In this document: piece after piece, positions 9,039-17,593 of the stretch
Numbering within the stretch: the stretch's first letter is position 1
Layout: each line of letters starts with the position of its first letter
Assembly (NCBI RefSeq): GCF_028548395.1
Contig: NZ_JAQQLA010000003.1
Coordinates: forward strand, 124,001 to 188,000
Direction of reading: 5' to 3'
From: Vogesella indigofera
Lineage (GTDB): Bacteria; Pseudomonadota; Gammaproteobacteria; Burkholderiales; Chromobacteriaceae
Length of the DNA stretch: 64,000 bases
Notes under the pieces: generated by a model
Database searches by the model: none
Told to the model about the DNA's origin: nothing
Seen by the model: only the letters and a program-made list of their open reading frames with translations
Translations under genes and position numbers: made by a program

Positions 9039-9074
9039 CAATGCGGCCAACCTTGTCCAAGGTTGGCCGCATTG
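9039..9074. terminator. Bidirectional hairpin made of an inverted pair of the 13-mer repeat
   Basis: A 17-bp perfect inverted repeat (9039-9055 with 9058-9074) from exact repeat copies at 9042-9054 (-) and 9059-9071 (+), in head-to-head orientation opposite to that at 6942. It separates the convergent MAPEG and murB genes. The two-base spacing means the top of the stem must open into the loop, and there is no strong T run. Confidence 0.7.
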
Positions 9075-9097
9075 CGTTGCTGCTTGTTTGTTTCCGG

Positions 9098-10114
9098 TTA
9101 CAGCATGATCGGTTCGGCTTCCAGTGCCACGCCGTAGCGCGCCAGCACCGTGGCCTGGACCTTGGCCGCCAGCGCGGCGATTTGCCGGCCGCTGGCGTGG
9201 CCGTAGTTGACCAGCACCAGCGCCTGTTTGGCGTGCACGCCGGCGTCGCCGTCGCGGTAGCCCTTCAGGCCGGCCTGGTCGATCAGCCAGCCGGCGGCCA
9301 GCTTCACCTTGCCCTCGCCGGCCGGGTAGTGCGGCAGCGCCGGGAAGCGCGCCAGCAGCGCGGCGGCCTGCTCACTGTCGACGATCGGGTTCTTGAAGAA
9401 GCTGCCGGCATTGCCCAGCTGCGCCGGGTCCGGCAGCTTGCTCTGGCGGATGGCGATCACCGCGCGGCTGACGTCCTGCGCACTCGGCGTGCCGCTGATG
9501 CCCATCGCCTGCAGTTGCTGGGCGATGTCACCGTAGCCGGTCTTGCTGAGCGCGTGACGCGACAGGCGGAAGCGCACCGAGGTCACCAGATAACGGCCGG
9601 CGTGCTGCTTGAACACGCTGTCGCGGTAGGCAAAGCGGCAGTCGGCATTGGCCAGCGTCACCGGCGCGCCGCCGTGGTGCAGGTCGGCGCACACCACTTC
9701 CGTGATGCAATCCTTCACCTCCACGCCGTAGGCGCCGATGTTCTGGATCGGGCTGGCGCCGACGGTGCCGGGGATCAGACTGAGGTTTTCCAGCCCGCAC
9801 CAACCCTGCTGCAGGGTGTGGCAGACAAAGTCGTGCCAGTTTTCGCCGGCGGCGGCCTCGATGATCACGCTGTCGCCTTCGTCGGCCAGCAGACGGATGC
9901 CCTTGAGCAGGATGCGCACCACGGTGCCGGGATAGTCGTCGCACAACAGCAGGTTGCTGCCGCCGCCCAGCCACAGCACCGGGCCGTCCAGCTCGGCCAG
10001 CAGGGCCGGCAGCTGGCTCAGCTGGTGCAGTTCGGTGTAGCGGCGTGCGCTGGCGGCAATGCCGAAGGTGTTGAACGGTTGCAGCGAAACGTGTTGCTGG
10101 AAGGTGATGGTCAC
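9098..10114 (-). CDS. murB: UDP-N-acetylenolpyruvoylglucosamine reductase
   Basis: MurB is an FAD enzyme that reduces UDP-GlcNAc-enolpyruvate to UDP-MurNAc in peptidoglycan precursor synthesis. The 338-residue protein is a type I MurB (E. coli-like length). Landmarks are SLQPFNTFGI at the N-terminus, LWLGGGSNLLL (FAD pyrophosphate loop), ENLSLIPGTVGASPIQNIGAYG and NAGSFFKNPIV with the catalytic Ser. It is preceded by the MATE gene, whose stop is only 10 bases upstream, so they are likely co-transcribed. Confidence 0.95.
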   Translation of the reverse strand: MTITFQQHVSLQPFNTFGIAASARRYTELHQLSQLPALLAELDGPVLWLGGGSNLLLCDDYPGTVVRILLKGIRLLADEGDSVIIEAAAGENWHDFVCHTLQQGWCGLENLSLIPGTVGASPIQNIGAYGVEVKDCITEVVCADLHHGGAPVTLANADCRFAYRDSVFKQHAGRYLVTSVRFRLSRHALSKTGYGDIAQQLQAMGISGTPSAQDVSRAVIAIRQSKLPDPAQLGNAGSFFKNPIVDSEQAAALLARFPALPHYPAGEGKVKLAAGWLIDQAGLKGYRDGDAGVHAKQALVLVNYGHASGRQIAALAAKVQATVLARYGVALEAEPIML

Positions 10115-10124
10115 GAAGCGGGCC

Positions 10125-11513
10125 TCACAGGGTTTGACGATGCAGGCGCTGCCTGCTGATATGGGAAAGGTAGCCGACCAGGGTCAGCCCCGCCACGCTG
10201 AGGCTGACCACCAGTGCCGCCCAGAAGCCGTGCACGCCCAGTCGCGGCAGCAGCCAGTCGGTCAGCCCCAGCACCATGCCCAGCCCGAGGCCGAGACCCC
10301 AGAACGACACGATATGGATCGCCATCGGCAGGGTGGTGATCTTGTAGCCGCGCAGCGCGCCGGAGGCCACCGTCTGCATCGCGTCGGTCAGCTGGTAAAA
10401 GGCGGCGAACAGCATCAGCGTGCTGCCCAGCGCCACCACCGCCGGGTCCGGGCTGTACATGGCGATGATCTGGTGGCGGAACAGCAGCACCAGCAGCATG
10501 GTCAGCACTGCGGCCGCGATACTGAGTGCGATGCCGAGGCCGCTGATCAGTCGCGCCTGCAGGTAGTCGCCGCTGCCGATGCTCTGGCCGACGCGGATGG
10601 TCAGCGCGGTGGCGATGCTCTGCGGGATCATGTAGATCAGGCTGGAGAAATTCAGCACCGCCTGGTGGCTGGCCACCACCAGGGTGCCCAGCTGCGCGAT
10701 CAGCAGCGCGATGAAGGAAAACAGGCTGACCTCGACGAAAAAAGATAGCCCGATCGGTAGCCCCAGCTTCAGCATCGCCGGAAAGCGCGACCATTGTGGC
10801 CAGCTGAATTGCTGCGTCAGGCCGTAGCCGGCCAGTGCCCGGTTGCGGGCGAGGTAGACGAACAGCGTGATGGCGTTGAACCACATCACCACGCCGGTGG
10901 CCCAGCCGCAGCCGGCGCCGCCCAGCTGCGGCAGGCCGAACAGGCCGTGGATCAGCATGTAGTTGAGCGGAATATTCAGCAGCAGCGCGATCAGGCTCAC
11001 CACCATGATCGGGCGCGGGCGGTTGAGGCTGGAGGCAAAGGCGTGCAGCGCACGGTGCATCATCGCCGCCGGCATACCGAAGGCGGCACCGTCGATGTAC
11101 AGCATCACCTTGTCTTCCACCGCCTCCGGCAGGCTCAGCCACTGGCGCAGCAGCGGCTGGATCGCCAGCATCAGCAGCACGCCGAGGCAGCCGAGCAACA
11201 GCCCGAACCACAGGCCCTGGCGTGCGGTTTCGCCGATGCGACGGGTTTCGCCGGCGCCGAACTGATGCGACAGGATCGGGTTCAGTGCGCTGACGATGCC
11301 CATCAGCGTGACATAGACGGTGATGAAGATGCTGGCCCCCAGCGACACCGCCGCCAGATCGTCGGTGCTGACGCGGCCGGCCATCACCGTGTCGACAAAA
11401 CCGGTCGCGACCTGGGCGATCTGCGCCACCATCATCGGCAGCGCCAGATGGCTCAGGGCGCGGGTTTCTTCGCGGATGCGCGGCCAACCAGCCTTATCAA
11501 GGTGAAACAGCAT
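10125..11513 (-). CDS. MATE-family multidrug/cation antiporter (NorM-like)
   Basis: 462 residues and about 12 membrane helices. The N-terminal ETRALSHLALPMMVAQIAQVATGFVDTVMAGRVSTDDLAAVSLG is the MATE signature, and the second half has QSIATALTIRVGQSIGSGD. NorM-type proteins export cationic drugs and dyes in exchange for Na+ or H+ at the inner membrane; the substrate here cannot be read from sequence. I chose ATG 11513; a TTG at 11534 would add seven residues. It sits just upstream of murB. A partial repeat match (GCGGCCAACC, near 11481) falls in its first codons. Confidence 0.85.
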   Translation of the reverse strand: MLFHLDKAGWPRIREETRALSHLALPMMVAQIAQVATGFVDTVMAGRVSTDDLAAVSLGASIFITVYVTLMGIVSALNPILSHQFGAGETRRIGETARQGLWFGLLLGCLGVLLMLAIQPLLRQWLSLPEAVEDKVMLYIDGAAFGMPAAMMHRALHAFASSLNRPRPIMVVSLIALLLNIPLNYMLIHGLFGLPQLGGAGCGWATGVVMWFNAITLFVYLARNRALAGYGLTQQFSWPQWSRFPAMLKLGLPIGLSFFVEVSLFSFIALLIAQLGTLVVASHQAVLNFSSLIYMIPQSIATALTIRVGQSIGSGDYLQARLISGLGIALSIAAAVLTMLLVLLFRHQIIAMYSPDPAVVALGSTLMLFAAFYQLTDAMQTVASGALRGYKITTLPMAIHIVSFWGLGLGLGMVLGLTDWLLPRLGVHGFWAALVVSLSVAGLTLVGYLSHISRQRLHRQTL

Positions 11514-11586
11514 GTCAATCCAGCTCGGGAGCAAACCGCCGATTATAGCCGGATCGGCCGTGCGGCGTCCGAGCCGCGCAGCGGGC

Positions 11587-11874
11587 TCAGGCGATACCCG
11601 GGCGGCGCAGGTGGCAGCTGATGATCAGCGCGTTGCCGAACAGGCGGTTGATCTGCAGCGCCTGGTCGACATCGACATCCTGCAGCAGCAGCTTGCCCTG
11701 TTGCAGGCTGGCGGCCAGGCCGCGTTCGCTGGCCCAGGCCAGCAGCGTGGTCAGCTGGCGGGCGCCGGCATTGTCGCCGAGATGGATGGCGCGCAGTTCG
11801 CCGCGCAGAATCGGAGTGGAACGGGCAGGGGTGGTGGCAAACTCGGTGTAACGGTCTTGTTCGCAGTCGTACAT
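11587..11874 (-). CDS. Small protein of unknown function, 95 residues
   Basis: I do not recognise a family. The protein is soluble and mixed alpha/beta in character (RGELRAIHLGDNAGARQLTTLLAWASERGLAASLQQGKLLLQDVDVDQALQINRLFGNALIISCHLRR). Support for coding is the ATG at 11874 with GGAAGA about eight bases upstream, and codon use like that of its neighbours. It is upstream of the MATE gene on the same strand with a gap of about 70 bases. Confidence 0.6.
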   Translation of the reverse strand: MYDCEQDRYTEFATTPARSTPILRGELRAIHLGDNAGARQLTTLLAWASERGLAASLQQGKLLLQDVDVDQALQINRLFGNALIISCHLRRPGIA

Positions 11875-12274
11875 GGTCTCGGTCTTCCTTGTCGGTCGCC
11901 CGGACTATCCGAACGACGCTTTAGCAGAGTTGGTTTAACGGCGCCCTGCAAGTTGTCGATTAACTCGGCGCCATGCGTTTTCACGCGGGGTACGGCTTTG
12001 CGGCAGCAGAAAACAAAAAACCCGCTGGCCAGTGGCTGCAGCGGATCGCTTGATCTGACGCTTTAGCTGGCATTTATAATGCGCCCGCAAGCTGATATCA
12101 AATCGGCGCAGTGACAACGTTACGACAGGCTGCCGCCGCTTGTCAAGCCGCTGCGGCGCGCGGCTGCCGGCAGCAGTATTGGCAGGCAGGTGGAGCCAGT
12201 TTTGCGAATCGCGCTATAATCCGCCGCCTGAACGCGGACTTTGTGTCCTTTTTTTCTTTCTCAGTGTAGCCCCG
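11875..12274. other. 400-base intergenic region before pcnB
   Basis: No gene is visible. It contains a minus-strand terminator-like hairpin at 12011-12044 with no gene to terminate, and two TATAAT boxes on the plus strand (12075-12080 and 12215-12220). The second is well placed for pcnB, but neither has a good -35 box at normal spacing. A small RNA is possible but unproven. Confidence 0.4.
12011..12044 (-). terminator. Minus-strand terminator-like hairpin without an upstream gene
   Basis: CCGCTG (12022-12027) pairs with CAGCGG (12039-12044), with a further 3 bp inside and a small bulge. Read on the minus strand it is followed by GGGTTTTTTGTTTT. No minus-strand gene lies between it and pcnB. 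Confidence 0.45.
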
Positions 12275-13633
12275 ATGATCCGTAAACTCATCAGTCGAAT
12301 CTTCGACTTGCCTGCCAGCCTGGCCGGCAACAAGAGCAAGCCGCGTGTGCTTGCCCTGGCCCAGCACGGCGTGCGCCGTGACGCACTCAGCCATGCCGCC
12401 CTGCGTGTGGTATCGCGGCTGCAGGACGCCGGTTTTTCCGCCTATGTCGTCGGTGGCGCGGTGCGGGACCTGCTGCTGGGAGTCACGCCCAAGGATTTCG
12501 ACGTGGCCACCAGCGCCACGCCGGAGCAGGTGCACCACCTGTTCCGCCGCTCGCGCATCATCGGTCGCCGCTTCCGCATCGTGCACGTGATGATGGGGCC
12601 GGAGACCATCGAGGTGACCACCTTCCGTGGCGGCGAAGTCGCCAACAAGAACGAAACCGGTCGCGTGATGGCGGACAACACCTACGGCAACCAGGTCGAG
12701 GACGCGCTGCGTCGCGACTTCACCGTCAATGCGCTGTTCTACAACCCGACCGATGAAACCATCATCGACTATCATCACGGCGTGAAAGACCTGCGCGCCA
12801 GGAAGCTGGTGATGATCGGCCCGCCGGCGCGCCGCTATCAGGAAGACCCGGTGCGCATGCTGCGCGCGGTCAGGCTGGCTGCCAAGCTGGATTTCACCAT
12901 CGACGAGCATACCCGCAAGCCGATTGCGGCCAACGCAGCGCTGCTGCGTAACGAGCCGCCGGCGCGGCTGTTCGACGAGCTGCTGAAGCTGCTGCACTCC
13001 GGCCACGCCTACGCCTGCCTGAAGATGCTGCGCGACGAAGGCCTGTCGCAGGGGACGTTCCCGTTGCTGGACGCAGTGATGGACGAGCCGGGCGGCGAGA
13101 CCTTCCTCAAGAACGCGCTGGCCAACACCGACGAGCGCGTGCGTGCTGACAAGCCGGTGTCGGTTGGCTTCATGCTGGCGGCGATGCTGTGGGCGCAGGT
13201 GCGCAACCGCTGGCAGCAGCGCCTGCAGCAGGGCGAGCGCGATATCGCGGCACTGGTCGAGGCAATGGCGGAAGTGGAAACGCTGCAGGACAACGACTTT
13301 GCTATTCCGAAGCGCTTCTCCGCCACCATGCGCGAGATCTGGTTCCTGCAGCCGCGCTTCGAGAGCCGTGCCGGGCAGCGCCCGTTCCGCTTTGTCGAGC
13401 AGCCGCGCTTCCGCGCCGCCTATGACTTCTTCTGCCTGCGCGCCGATGCCGGCGAGGTGCCGCGCGAGCTGCAACAGTGGTGGGATGACTTCCAGAACGG
13501 CGATACCGCCGAGCGCCAGCAGCTGGTTGACGATGCGCGCAACAGCGGCGGCGAGGCCGCCAATCCGGAGCGCAAGAAGCGCCGGCGACGGCGCAAGCCG
13601 TCTGCCGCCGCGGGTGGCGGGGAGCCGGCGTGA
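12275..13633 (+). CDS. pcnB: Poly(A) polymerase I
   Basis: PcnB adds 3' poly(A) tails to RNA and so marks them for decay. The 452-residue protein has the class II nucleotidyltransferase head YVVGGAVRDLLLGVTPKDFDVATSATPEQV (the DxD metal site is in DFDV), then RRFRIVHVMMGPETIEVTTFRG, DALRRDFTVNALFY and RYQEDPVRMLRAVRLAAKL, which binds nucleotide. The C-terminus is strongly basic (RKKRRRRRKP), as in other proteobacterial PcnB. I start at ATG 12275 (MIRKLISRIF); the frame is open further upstream without family similarity. The stop overlaps the folK start. Confidence 0.95.
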   Translation: MIRKLISRIFDLPASLAGNKSKPRVLALAQHGVRRDALSHAALRVVSRLQDAGFSAYVVGGAVRDLLLGVTPKDFDVATSATPEQVHHLFRRSRIIGRRFRIVHVMMGPETIEVTTFRGGEVANKNETGRVMADNTYGNQVEDALRRDFTVNALFYNPTDETIIDYHHGVKDLRARKLVMIGPPARRYQEDPVRMLRAVRLAAKLDFTIDEHTRKPIAANAALLRNEPPARLFDELLKLLHSGHAYACLKMLRDEGLSQGTFPLLDAVMDEPGGETFLKNALANTDERVRADKPVSVGFMLAAMLWAQVRNRWQQRLQQGERDIAALVEAMAEVETLQDNDFAIPKRFSATMREIWFLQPRFESRAGQRPFRFVEQPRFRAAYDFFCLRADAGEVPRELQQWWDDFQNGDTAERQQLVDDARNSGGEAANPERKKRRRRRKPSAAAGGGEPA

Positions 13634-14115
13634 CCCTGGCGGTGATTGCGCTGGGCAGCAATCTGGAAAATCCGGTGCAACAGGTGGAAGCGGCGCTGCA
13701 AAGGTTGGCCGCATTGCCGGCCACGCGGCTGGTGCGCCGTTCCGCCTGCTACCGCACCGCTCCGGTCGGCTACGCCGAGCAACCCGATTTCATCAACGCG
13801 GTGTGCGAAGTGGACACCGCGCTGGACGCCGAAGCGCTGCTGGCGCAGTTGCTGCAACTGGAGCAGGACTTCGGCCGCGTGCGCAGCTTCCGCAACGCAC
13901 CGCGGGTGCTGGACCTCGACCTGCTGCTGATGGACGGCGTCACGCGCGACAGCGAGTTTTTGACGCTGCCGCACCCGCGCATGCACGAGCGTGCCTTCGT
14001 GATGCTGCCGCTGGCGGAAATGGCGCCCGAGCGGCAGCTGCCGCAGGGCCGGGTGAGCGACATCGCCGCCGCGCTCGATGGCAGTGGTGTCAGCCGCCTG
14101 CCGCGCAGTAAATAA
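13630..14115 (+). CDS. folK: 2-amino-4-hydroxy-6-hydroxymethyldihydropteridine pyrophosphokinase (HPPK)
   Basis: FolK transfers pyrophosphate from ATP to 6-hydroxymethyl-dihydropterin in folate synthesis. The 161-residue protein has the HPPK signature: IALGSNLENPVQQVEAAL at the start, YRTAPVGYAEQPDFINAVCEVDT, LEQDFGRVRSFRNAPRVLDLDLLLMDG (the R-DLDLL metal and ATP site) and LPHPRMHERAFVMLPLAEMAP. The start is GTG 13630, overlapping the pcnB stop. An exact repeat (13701-13713) lies in the frame and encodes QRLAAL. The pcnB-folK-kinase-pan order is common in betaproteobacteria. Confidence 0.95.
   Translation: MTLAVIALGSNLENPVQQVEAALQRLAALPATRLVRRSACYRTAPVGYAEQPDFINAVCEVDTALDAEALLAQLLQLEQDFGRVRSFRNAPRVLDLDLLLMDGVTRDSEFLTLPHPRMHERAFVMLPLAEMAPERQLPQGRVSDIAAALDGSGVSRLPRSK
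13701..13713 (+). repeat. Uptake-sequence-like 13-mer, exact copy, inside folK
   Basis: Exact AAGGTTGGCCGCA within the folK frame; flanked by the common T after the motif. Confidence 0.85.
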
Positions 14116-14153
14116 CCCCCGGCAGCAGCGGCTGCCCCTCCAAGGAGTATGTG

Positions 14154-14792
14154 ATGACGCAACTGCGCTATGTCGTGGTGGAAGGCCCCATTGCTTCCGG
14201 CAAGGCCGCCCTGGCGCGCCGGCTGGCGGATCATTGGGCGGTGCGCCTGCTGGCGGAGAGTGCGGCACAAAACCCGTTTCTCGAGCGTTTCTACCGCAAT
14301 CCCCCGCATCACGGCCTCGCTACCCAGCTGTCCTTCCTGCTGCAGCGTGCCGATGCCGCCCATGACATGCTCAACGGCGACTTGCTGGCTGCACCGCTGG
14401 TGGCCGACTTCCTGTTCGAGAAGGACGCGCTGTTTGCCGAGCTGACGCTGGAAGACGACGAGCTGGCGCTGTACCGCCGTATCGCACCGGCGGTGCTGCG
14501 CGCCCATCCGGTGCCAGACCTGGTGATCTACCTGCAGGCGTCGCCGGAAACGGTGCAGCAGCGGCTGGAGCGGGCGGTGGCCAGCGGCGCGTTGTCGCCG
14601 CTGCCGGCAGGCTATGTCCAGCGCGTACACGCCGCCTACAGCACCTTTTTCCACGCCTACGAGGGCGCGCCGCTGCTGATCGTCAACACCGATCATCTTG
14701 ATTTGGTTGAAGGTGATGATGATTTCGGGCTATTGTTGCGCTGCATCAGCGAGATGCGAGGCCAACGCAGTTACTTCAACAAGGGTATCTGA
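14154..14792 (+). CDS. Deoxynucleoside kinase family protein (dGK/dAK-like), altered P-loop
   Basis: 212 residues in the deoxyadenosine/deoxyguanosine kinase family, which phosphorylate deoxynucleosides for salvage. Family marks are [20 protein letters not shown] (P-loop), [36 protein letters not shown] (the catalytic Glu usually lies nearby), [21 protein letters not shown] (lid Arg) and [12 protein letters not shown]. The P-loop reads GPIASGKAA: the Ser or Thr that normally follows the Lys and binds magnesium is Ala. Activity may be weak or the substrate unusual. ATG 14154 is preceded by AAGGAG; a GTG at 14151 is less well spaced. It lies between folK and panB in a probable operon. Confidence 0.85.
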   Translation: MTQLRYVVVEGPIASGKAALARRLADHWAVRLLAESAAQNPFLERFYRNPPHHGLATQLSFLLQRADAAHDMLNGDLLAAPLVADFLFEKDALFAELTLEDDELALYRRIAPAVLRAHPVPDLVIYLQASPETVQQRLERAVASGALSPLPAGYVQRVHAAYSTFFHAYEGAPLLIVNTDHLDLVEGDDDFGLLLRCISEMRGQRSYFNKGI

Positions 14793-14905
14793 ACCCTGCC
14801 CGGCCGGAAGGCGGAACCATCAGTTCCGCACCGCGGCCGCCCCTGCGTATCCGGGTGGTCACCCGCACCCCGGTCGCAGCTGCACGCAACGAGGAAATAC
14901 AGAAC

Positions 14906-15697
14906 ATGAAAATAACCGTTAATACTTTGCAGACCATGGCCGCCGAAGGCCGCAAGATCAGCATGCTGACCTGCTACGACGCCAGCTTCGCCAGCCTGCT
15001 GGATGGCGCCGGTGTCGACATCCTGCTGATCGGCGATTCGCTGGGCATGGTGATGCAGGGGCGGGATTCGACGCTGCCGGTGACCATGGAACAGATGGAA
15101 TACCACACCCGCTGTGTCGCGCAGGGTAGCAAGAACGCGATGGTGCTCGGCGACATGCCGTTCGGCAGCTACCAGGAAAGCCCGGCACAGGCGTTTGCCA
15201 ATGCCGCACGCCTGATGCAGGCCGGCGCACACATGGTCAAGATCGAGGGTGGCGCCTTCATGGCGGAAACCGTGCGCTTCCTGGTGCAGCGCGGCGTGCC
15301 GGTGTGCGCCCATATCGGTCTCACCCCGCAGTTCGTCAACACCTTTGGCGGCTACAAGGTGCAGGGCAAGAGCGAATCCGATGCCGAGCGCATCATGGCC
15401 GACGCCCGCGCGCTGGCCGACGCCGGTGCCAGCATGGTGCTGATGGAGTGCGTACCGGCGGTGCTGGCGAAGAAGATCACCGAAGCGATCAGCGTGCCGA
15501 CCATCGGCATCGGCGCCGGTCTCGACGTCTCCGGCCAAGTGCTGGTGCTGTACGACGTGCTCGGCGTGTATCCAGGCAAGAAGGCGCGTTTCGTCAAGGA
15601 CTTCATGGCCGAGGCGCAAAGCATCCAGGGCGCGGTCAGCGCCTACGTCGCAGCGGTGAAAGCACAGACTTTCCCGGCGCCCGAACACTGTTTCTGA
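14906..15697 (+). CDS. panB: 3-methyl-2-oxobutanoate hydroxymethyltransferase
   Basis: PanB makes ketopantoate from alpha-ketoisovalerate and 5,10-methylene-THF, the first committed step to pantothenate. The 263-residue protein has [77 protein letters not shown] and [22 protein letters not shown], all family motifs including the Mg-binding Asp and Glu. ATG 14906 has GAGGAAA upstream. It needs folate, and folK is two genes upstream. The precursor ketoisovalerate also links it to valine metabolism. Confidence 0.97.
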   Translation: MKITVNTLQTMAAEGRKISMLTCYDASFASLLDGAGVDILLIGDSLGMVMQGRDSTLPVTMEQMEYHTRCVAQGSKNAMVLGDMPFGSYQESPAQAFANAARLMQAGAHMVKIEGGAFMAETVRFLVQRGVPVCAHIGLTPQFVNTFGGYKVQGKSESDAERIMADARALADAGASMVLMECVPAVLAKKITEAISVPTIGIGAGLDVSGQVLVLYDVLGVYPGKKARFVKDFMAEAQSIQGAVSAYVAAVKAQTFPAPEHCF

Positions 15698-15706
15698 GTC
15701 CGTCCC

Positions 15707-16540
15707 ATGCAAATCATCCGTAGCATTGCCGAGCTGCGCGCCTGGCGCAAAACCGCCGGCAGCGTCGCCTTTGTCCCGACCATGGGCAACCTGCACGAAG
15801 GCCATCTGGCGCTGGTCGCCGCCGCGCGGCAGCACGCCGAACAGGTGGTGGTCAGCATCTTCGTCAACCGCCTGCAGTTTGGTCAGGGCGAGGATTTCGA
15901 CGCCTACCCGCGCACCTTCGAGGCCGATGGCGACAAGCTGCGTGCCGCCGGCGTCGCGGTGCTGTTCTTCCCCGACGAGCGCGAGCTGTATCCACGCATC
16001 AAGCAGGACTTCAACGTCGAGCCGCCGCATATCCAGAACGAGCTGTGCGGCGCCTTCCGCCCCGGTCACTTCCGCGGCGTGGCTACCGTGGTCGCCAAGC
16101 TGTTCAACATCGTGCAGCCGGACGTCGCCTGCTTCGGCAAGAAGGACTTCCAGCAGCTGCACGTGATCCGTGCCATGGTCGACGACCTCAACATGCCGAT
16201 CGAGATCGTGCCGGTCGACACCGGCCGCGCCGACGACGGCCTGGCGCTGTCGTCGCGCAACGGCTACCTCAGCGCCGATGAGCGCGCCGAGGCGCCGCGG
16301 CTGTACCGCCAGCTGTCCGCCATCCGCGCGGCGCTGCTGGCCGGCGACAGCAATTATGCGGCGCTGGAAAAGGCCGCCTGCGACGAGCTGAACGACCACG
16401 GCTGGCGCGTGGACTATGTCGAGATCCGCCAGGCCGACACGCTGGAGATCGCCCACGTCGGCGAGGCGCGGCTGGTGGTGCTGGCGGCGGCGCGTCTGGG
16501 CCGTACCCGGCTGATTGACAATATCGAAGTGGCGCGCTGA
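15707..16540 (+). CDS. panC: Pantothenate synthetase
   Basis: PanC condenses pantoate with beta-alanine using ATP through a pantoyl-adenylate. The 277-residue protein has the HIGH-like motif [16 protein letters not shown], the segment [22 protein letters not shown], and [43 protein letters not shown], ending in the KMSKS-like ALSSRN loop. It starts 9 bases after panB and is followed 37 bases later by panD, so panBCD is a single unit. Confidence 0.97.
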   Translation: MQIIRSIAELRAWRKTAGSVAFVPTMGNLHEGHLALVAAARQHAEQVVVSIFVNRLQFGQGEDFDAYPRTFEADGDKLRAAGVAVLFFPDERELYPRIKQDFNVEPPHIQNELCGAFRPGHFRGVATVVAKLFNIVQPDVACFGKKDFQQLHVIRAMVDDLNMPIEIVPVDTGRADDGLALSSRNGYLSADERAEAPRLYRQLSAIRAALLAGDSNYAALEKAACDELNDHGWRVDYVEIRQADTLEIAHVGEARLVVLAAARLGRTRLIDNIEVAR

Positions 16541-16577
16541 CCCGCCGCGCCGCAAGCAACAACAGGAAGACCGAACC

Positions 16578-16958
16578 ATGCAGCGTTCCATGCTGAAATC
16601 CAAGCTTCACCGCGTCACCACCACCCACGCCGAACTGCACTACATCGGCTCCTGCGCCATCGATGAAAACCTGCTGGAAGCGGCCGACATCAAGGAATAC
16701 GAAGAAGTGCAGATCTGGAACGTGACCAACGGCGAGCGTTTTGCCACCTACGCCATCCGTGCCGAGCGCGGCTCCGGTGTGATCTCGGTCAACGGTTCCG
16801 CTGCGCGCCGCGCCGCGCCCGGCGACCTGCTGATCATCGCCTCGTTTGCCGCTTACGAGGACAGCGAACTGGCCAGCCACACGCCGAAGCTGGTATTCGT
16901 CGACGAGCGCAACCAGATGACCGAGCTGGCGTCGCTGACGCCGGTACAACCGGCCTGA
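16578..16958 (+). CDS. panD: Aspartate 1-decarboxylase proenzyme
   Basis: PanD makes beta-alanine from aspartate for pantothenate. The 126-residue proenzyme has the self-cleavage site at Gly24-Ser25 in HYIGSCAID; Ser25 becomes the pyruvoyl group. The conserved Lys9 (MLKSKLHRV), [13 protein letters not shown] and the segment [23 protein letters not shown] are present. ATG 16578 fits the family start. A terminator follows at 16983. Confidence 0.97.
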   Translation: MQRSMLKSKLHRVTTTHAELHYIGSCAIDENLLEAADIKEYEEVQIWNVTNGERFATYAIRAERGSGVISVNGSAARRAAPGDLLIIASFAAYEDSELASHTPKLVFVDERNQMTELASLTPVQPA

Positions 16959-16982
16959 TTGCCATCGTGACCCGTTCGAAAC

Positions 16983-17007
16983 AAGCCGCCCACAGAGGCG
17001 GCTTTTT
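16983..17007 (+). terminator. Rho-independent terminator of the pcnB-panD cluster
   Basis: 8-bp stem AAGCCGCC/GGCGGCTT (16983-16990 with 16997-17004), 6-base loop, then T run. Confidence 0.85.
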
Positions 17008-17040
17008 ATTGTCTGAACACAACCGAGAAAAGGAGAAATG

Positions 17041-17520
17041 ATGAGTTTTCTGACAACCGACCTCTACGATGCCAACGAGGGCCGCGTGGCGGTGGTGGAG
17101 CCGATGTTCCGCGCCTACGGCGGCCGCGCCCGCTTTGCCGGCCAGGTGGTGACGTTGAAGGTGTACGAGGACAATACCCGCGTGCGCGAAGTGTTGGCCG
17201 AGCCGGGGCAGGGCAAGATCCTGGTGGTCGATGGTGGCGGCTCCAAACGCTGCGCATTGCTGGGCGACCAGATTGCCGAGCTGGCGGTGAAGAACGGCTG
17301 GGAAGGCGTGGTGATTTATGGCTGCATCCGCGATTCGGTGGCCGTCAACGCACTGGACATCGGCGTGCGCGCGCTGGATACCAACCCGAAGAAAACGGTG
17401 AAGCGTAACGAAGGGCAGCGCGATCTGGTGCTGGCTTTCGGCGCGGTCGAGTTCGTGCCCGGCCACTGGCTGTATGTCGATGAGGACGGGCTGCTGCTGT
17501 CGGCGACGCCGCTGTTGTAA
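17041..17520 (+). CDS. rraA: RraA-family protein (RNase E regulator-like)
   Basis: 159 residues. The start SFLTTDLYDANEG and the core VVDGGGSKRCALLGDQIAELAVKNGWEGVVIYGCIRDSVAVNALDIGVRAL match RraA. E. coli RraA binds RNase E and inhibits it; many homologues instead carry the GxxxGxxxxxDxxxA and R-D residues of 4-hydroxy-4-methyl-2-oxoglutarate aldolase, and both labels are in use. I prefer ATG 17041 (AGGAG five bases upstream) to ATG 17038, which is too close to that site. Confidence 0.85.
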   Translation: MSFLTTDLYDANEGRVAVVEPMFRAYGGRARFAGQVVTLKVYEDNTRVREVLAEPGQGKILVVDGGGSKRCALLGDQIAELAVKNGWEGVVIYGCIRDSVAVNALDIGVRALDTNPKKTVKRNEGQRDLVLAFGAVEFVPGHWLYVDEDGLLLSATPLL

Positions 17521-17525
17521 GTCAT

Positions 17526-17545
17526 TGCGGCCAACGTTGGCCGCA
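17526..17545. repeat. Palindromic double copy of the 13-mer variant
   Basis: A perfect 20-bp palindrome made of TGCGGCCAACGTT and its complement overlapping by six bases. Position 3 of the 13-mer is C instead of G, which is what allows the overlap. It sits 6 bases after the rraA stop. Confidence 0.75.
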
Positions 17546-17552
17546 GACGCAA

Positions 17553-17580
17553 AAAAGCCAGCCTCGTGGGGCTGGCTTTT
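17553..17580. terminator. Bidirectional terminator between rraA and lolA
   Basis: 11-bp stem AAAAGCCAGCC/GGCTGGCTTTT with a 6-base loop; A run on one side and T run on the other serve both convergent genes. Confidence 0.85.
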
Positions 17581-17593
17581 TGCGTTTGCTGTC

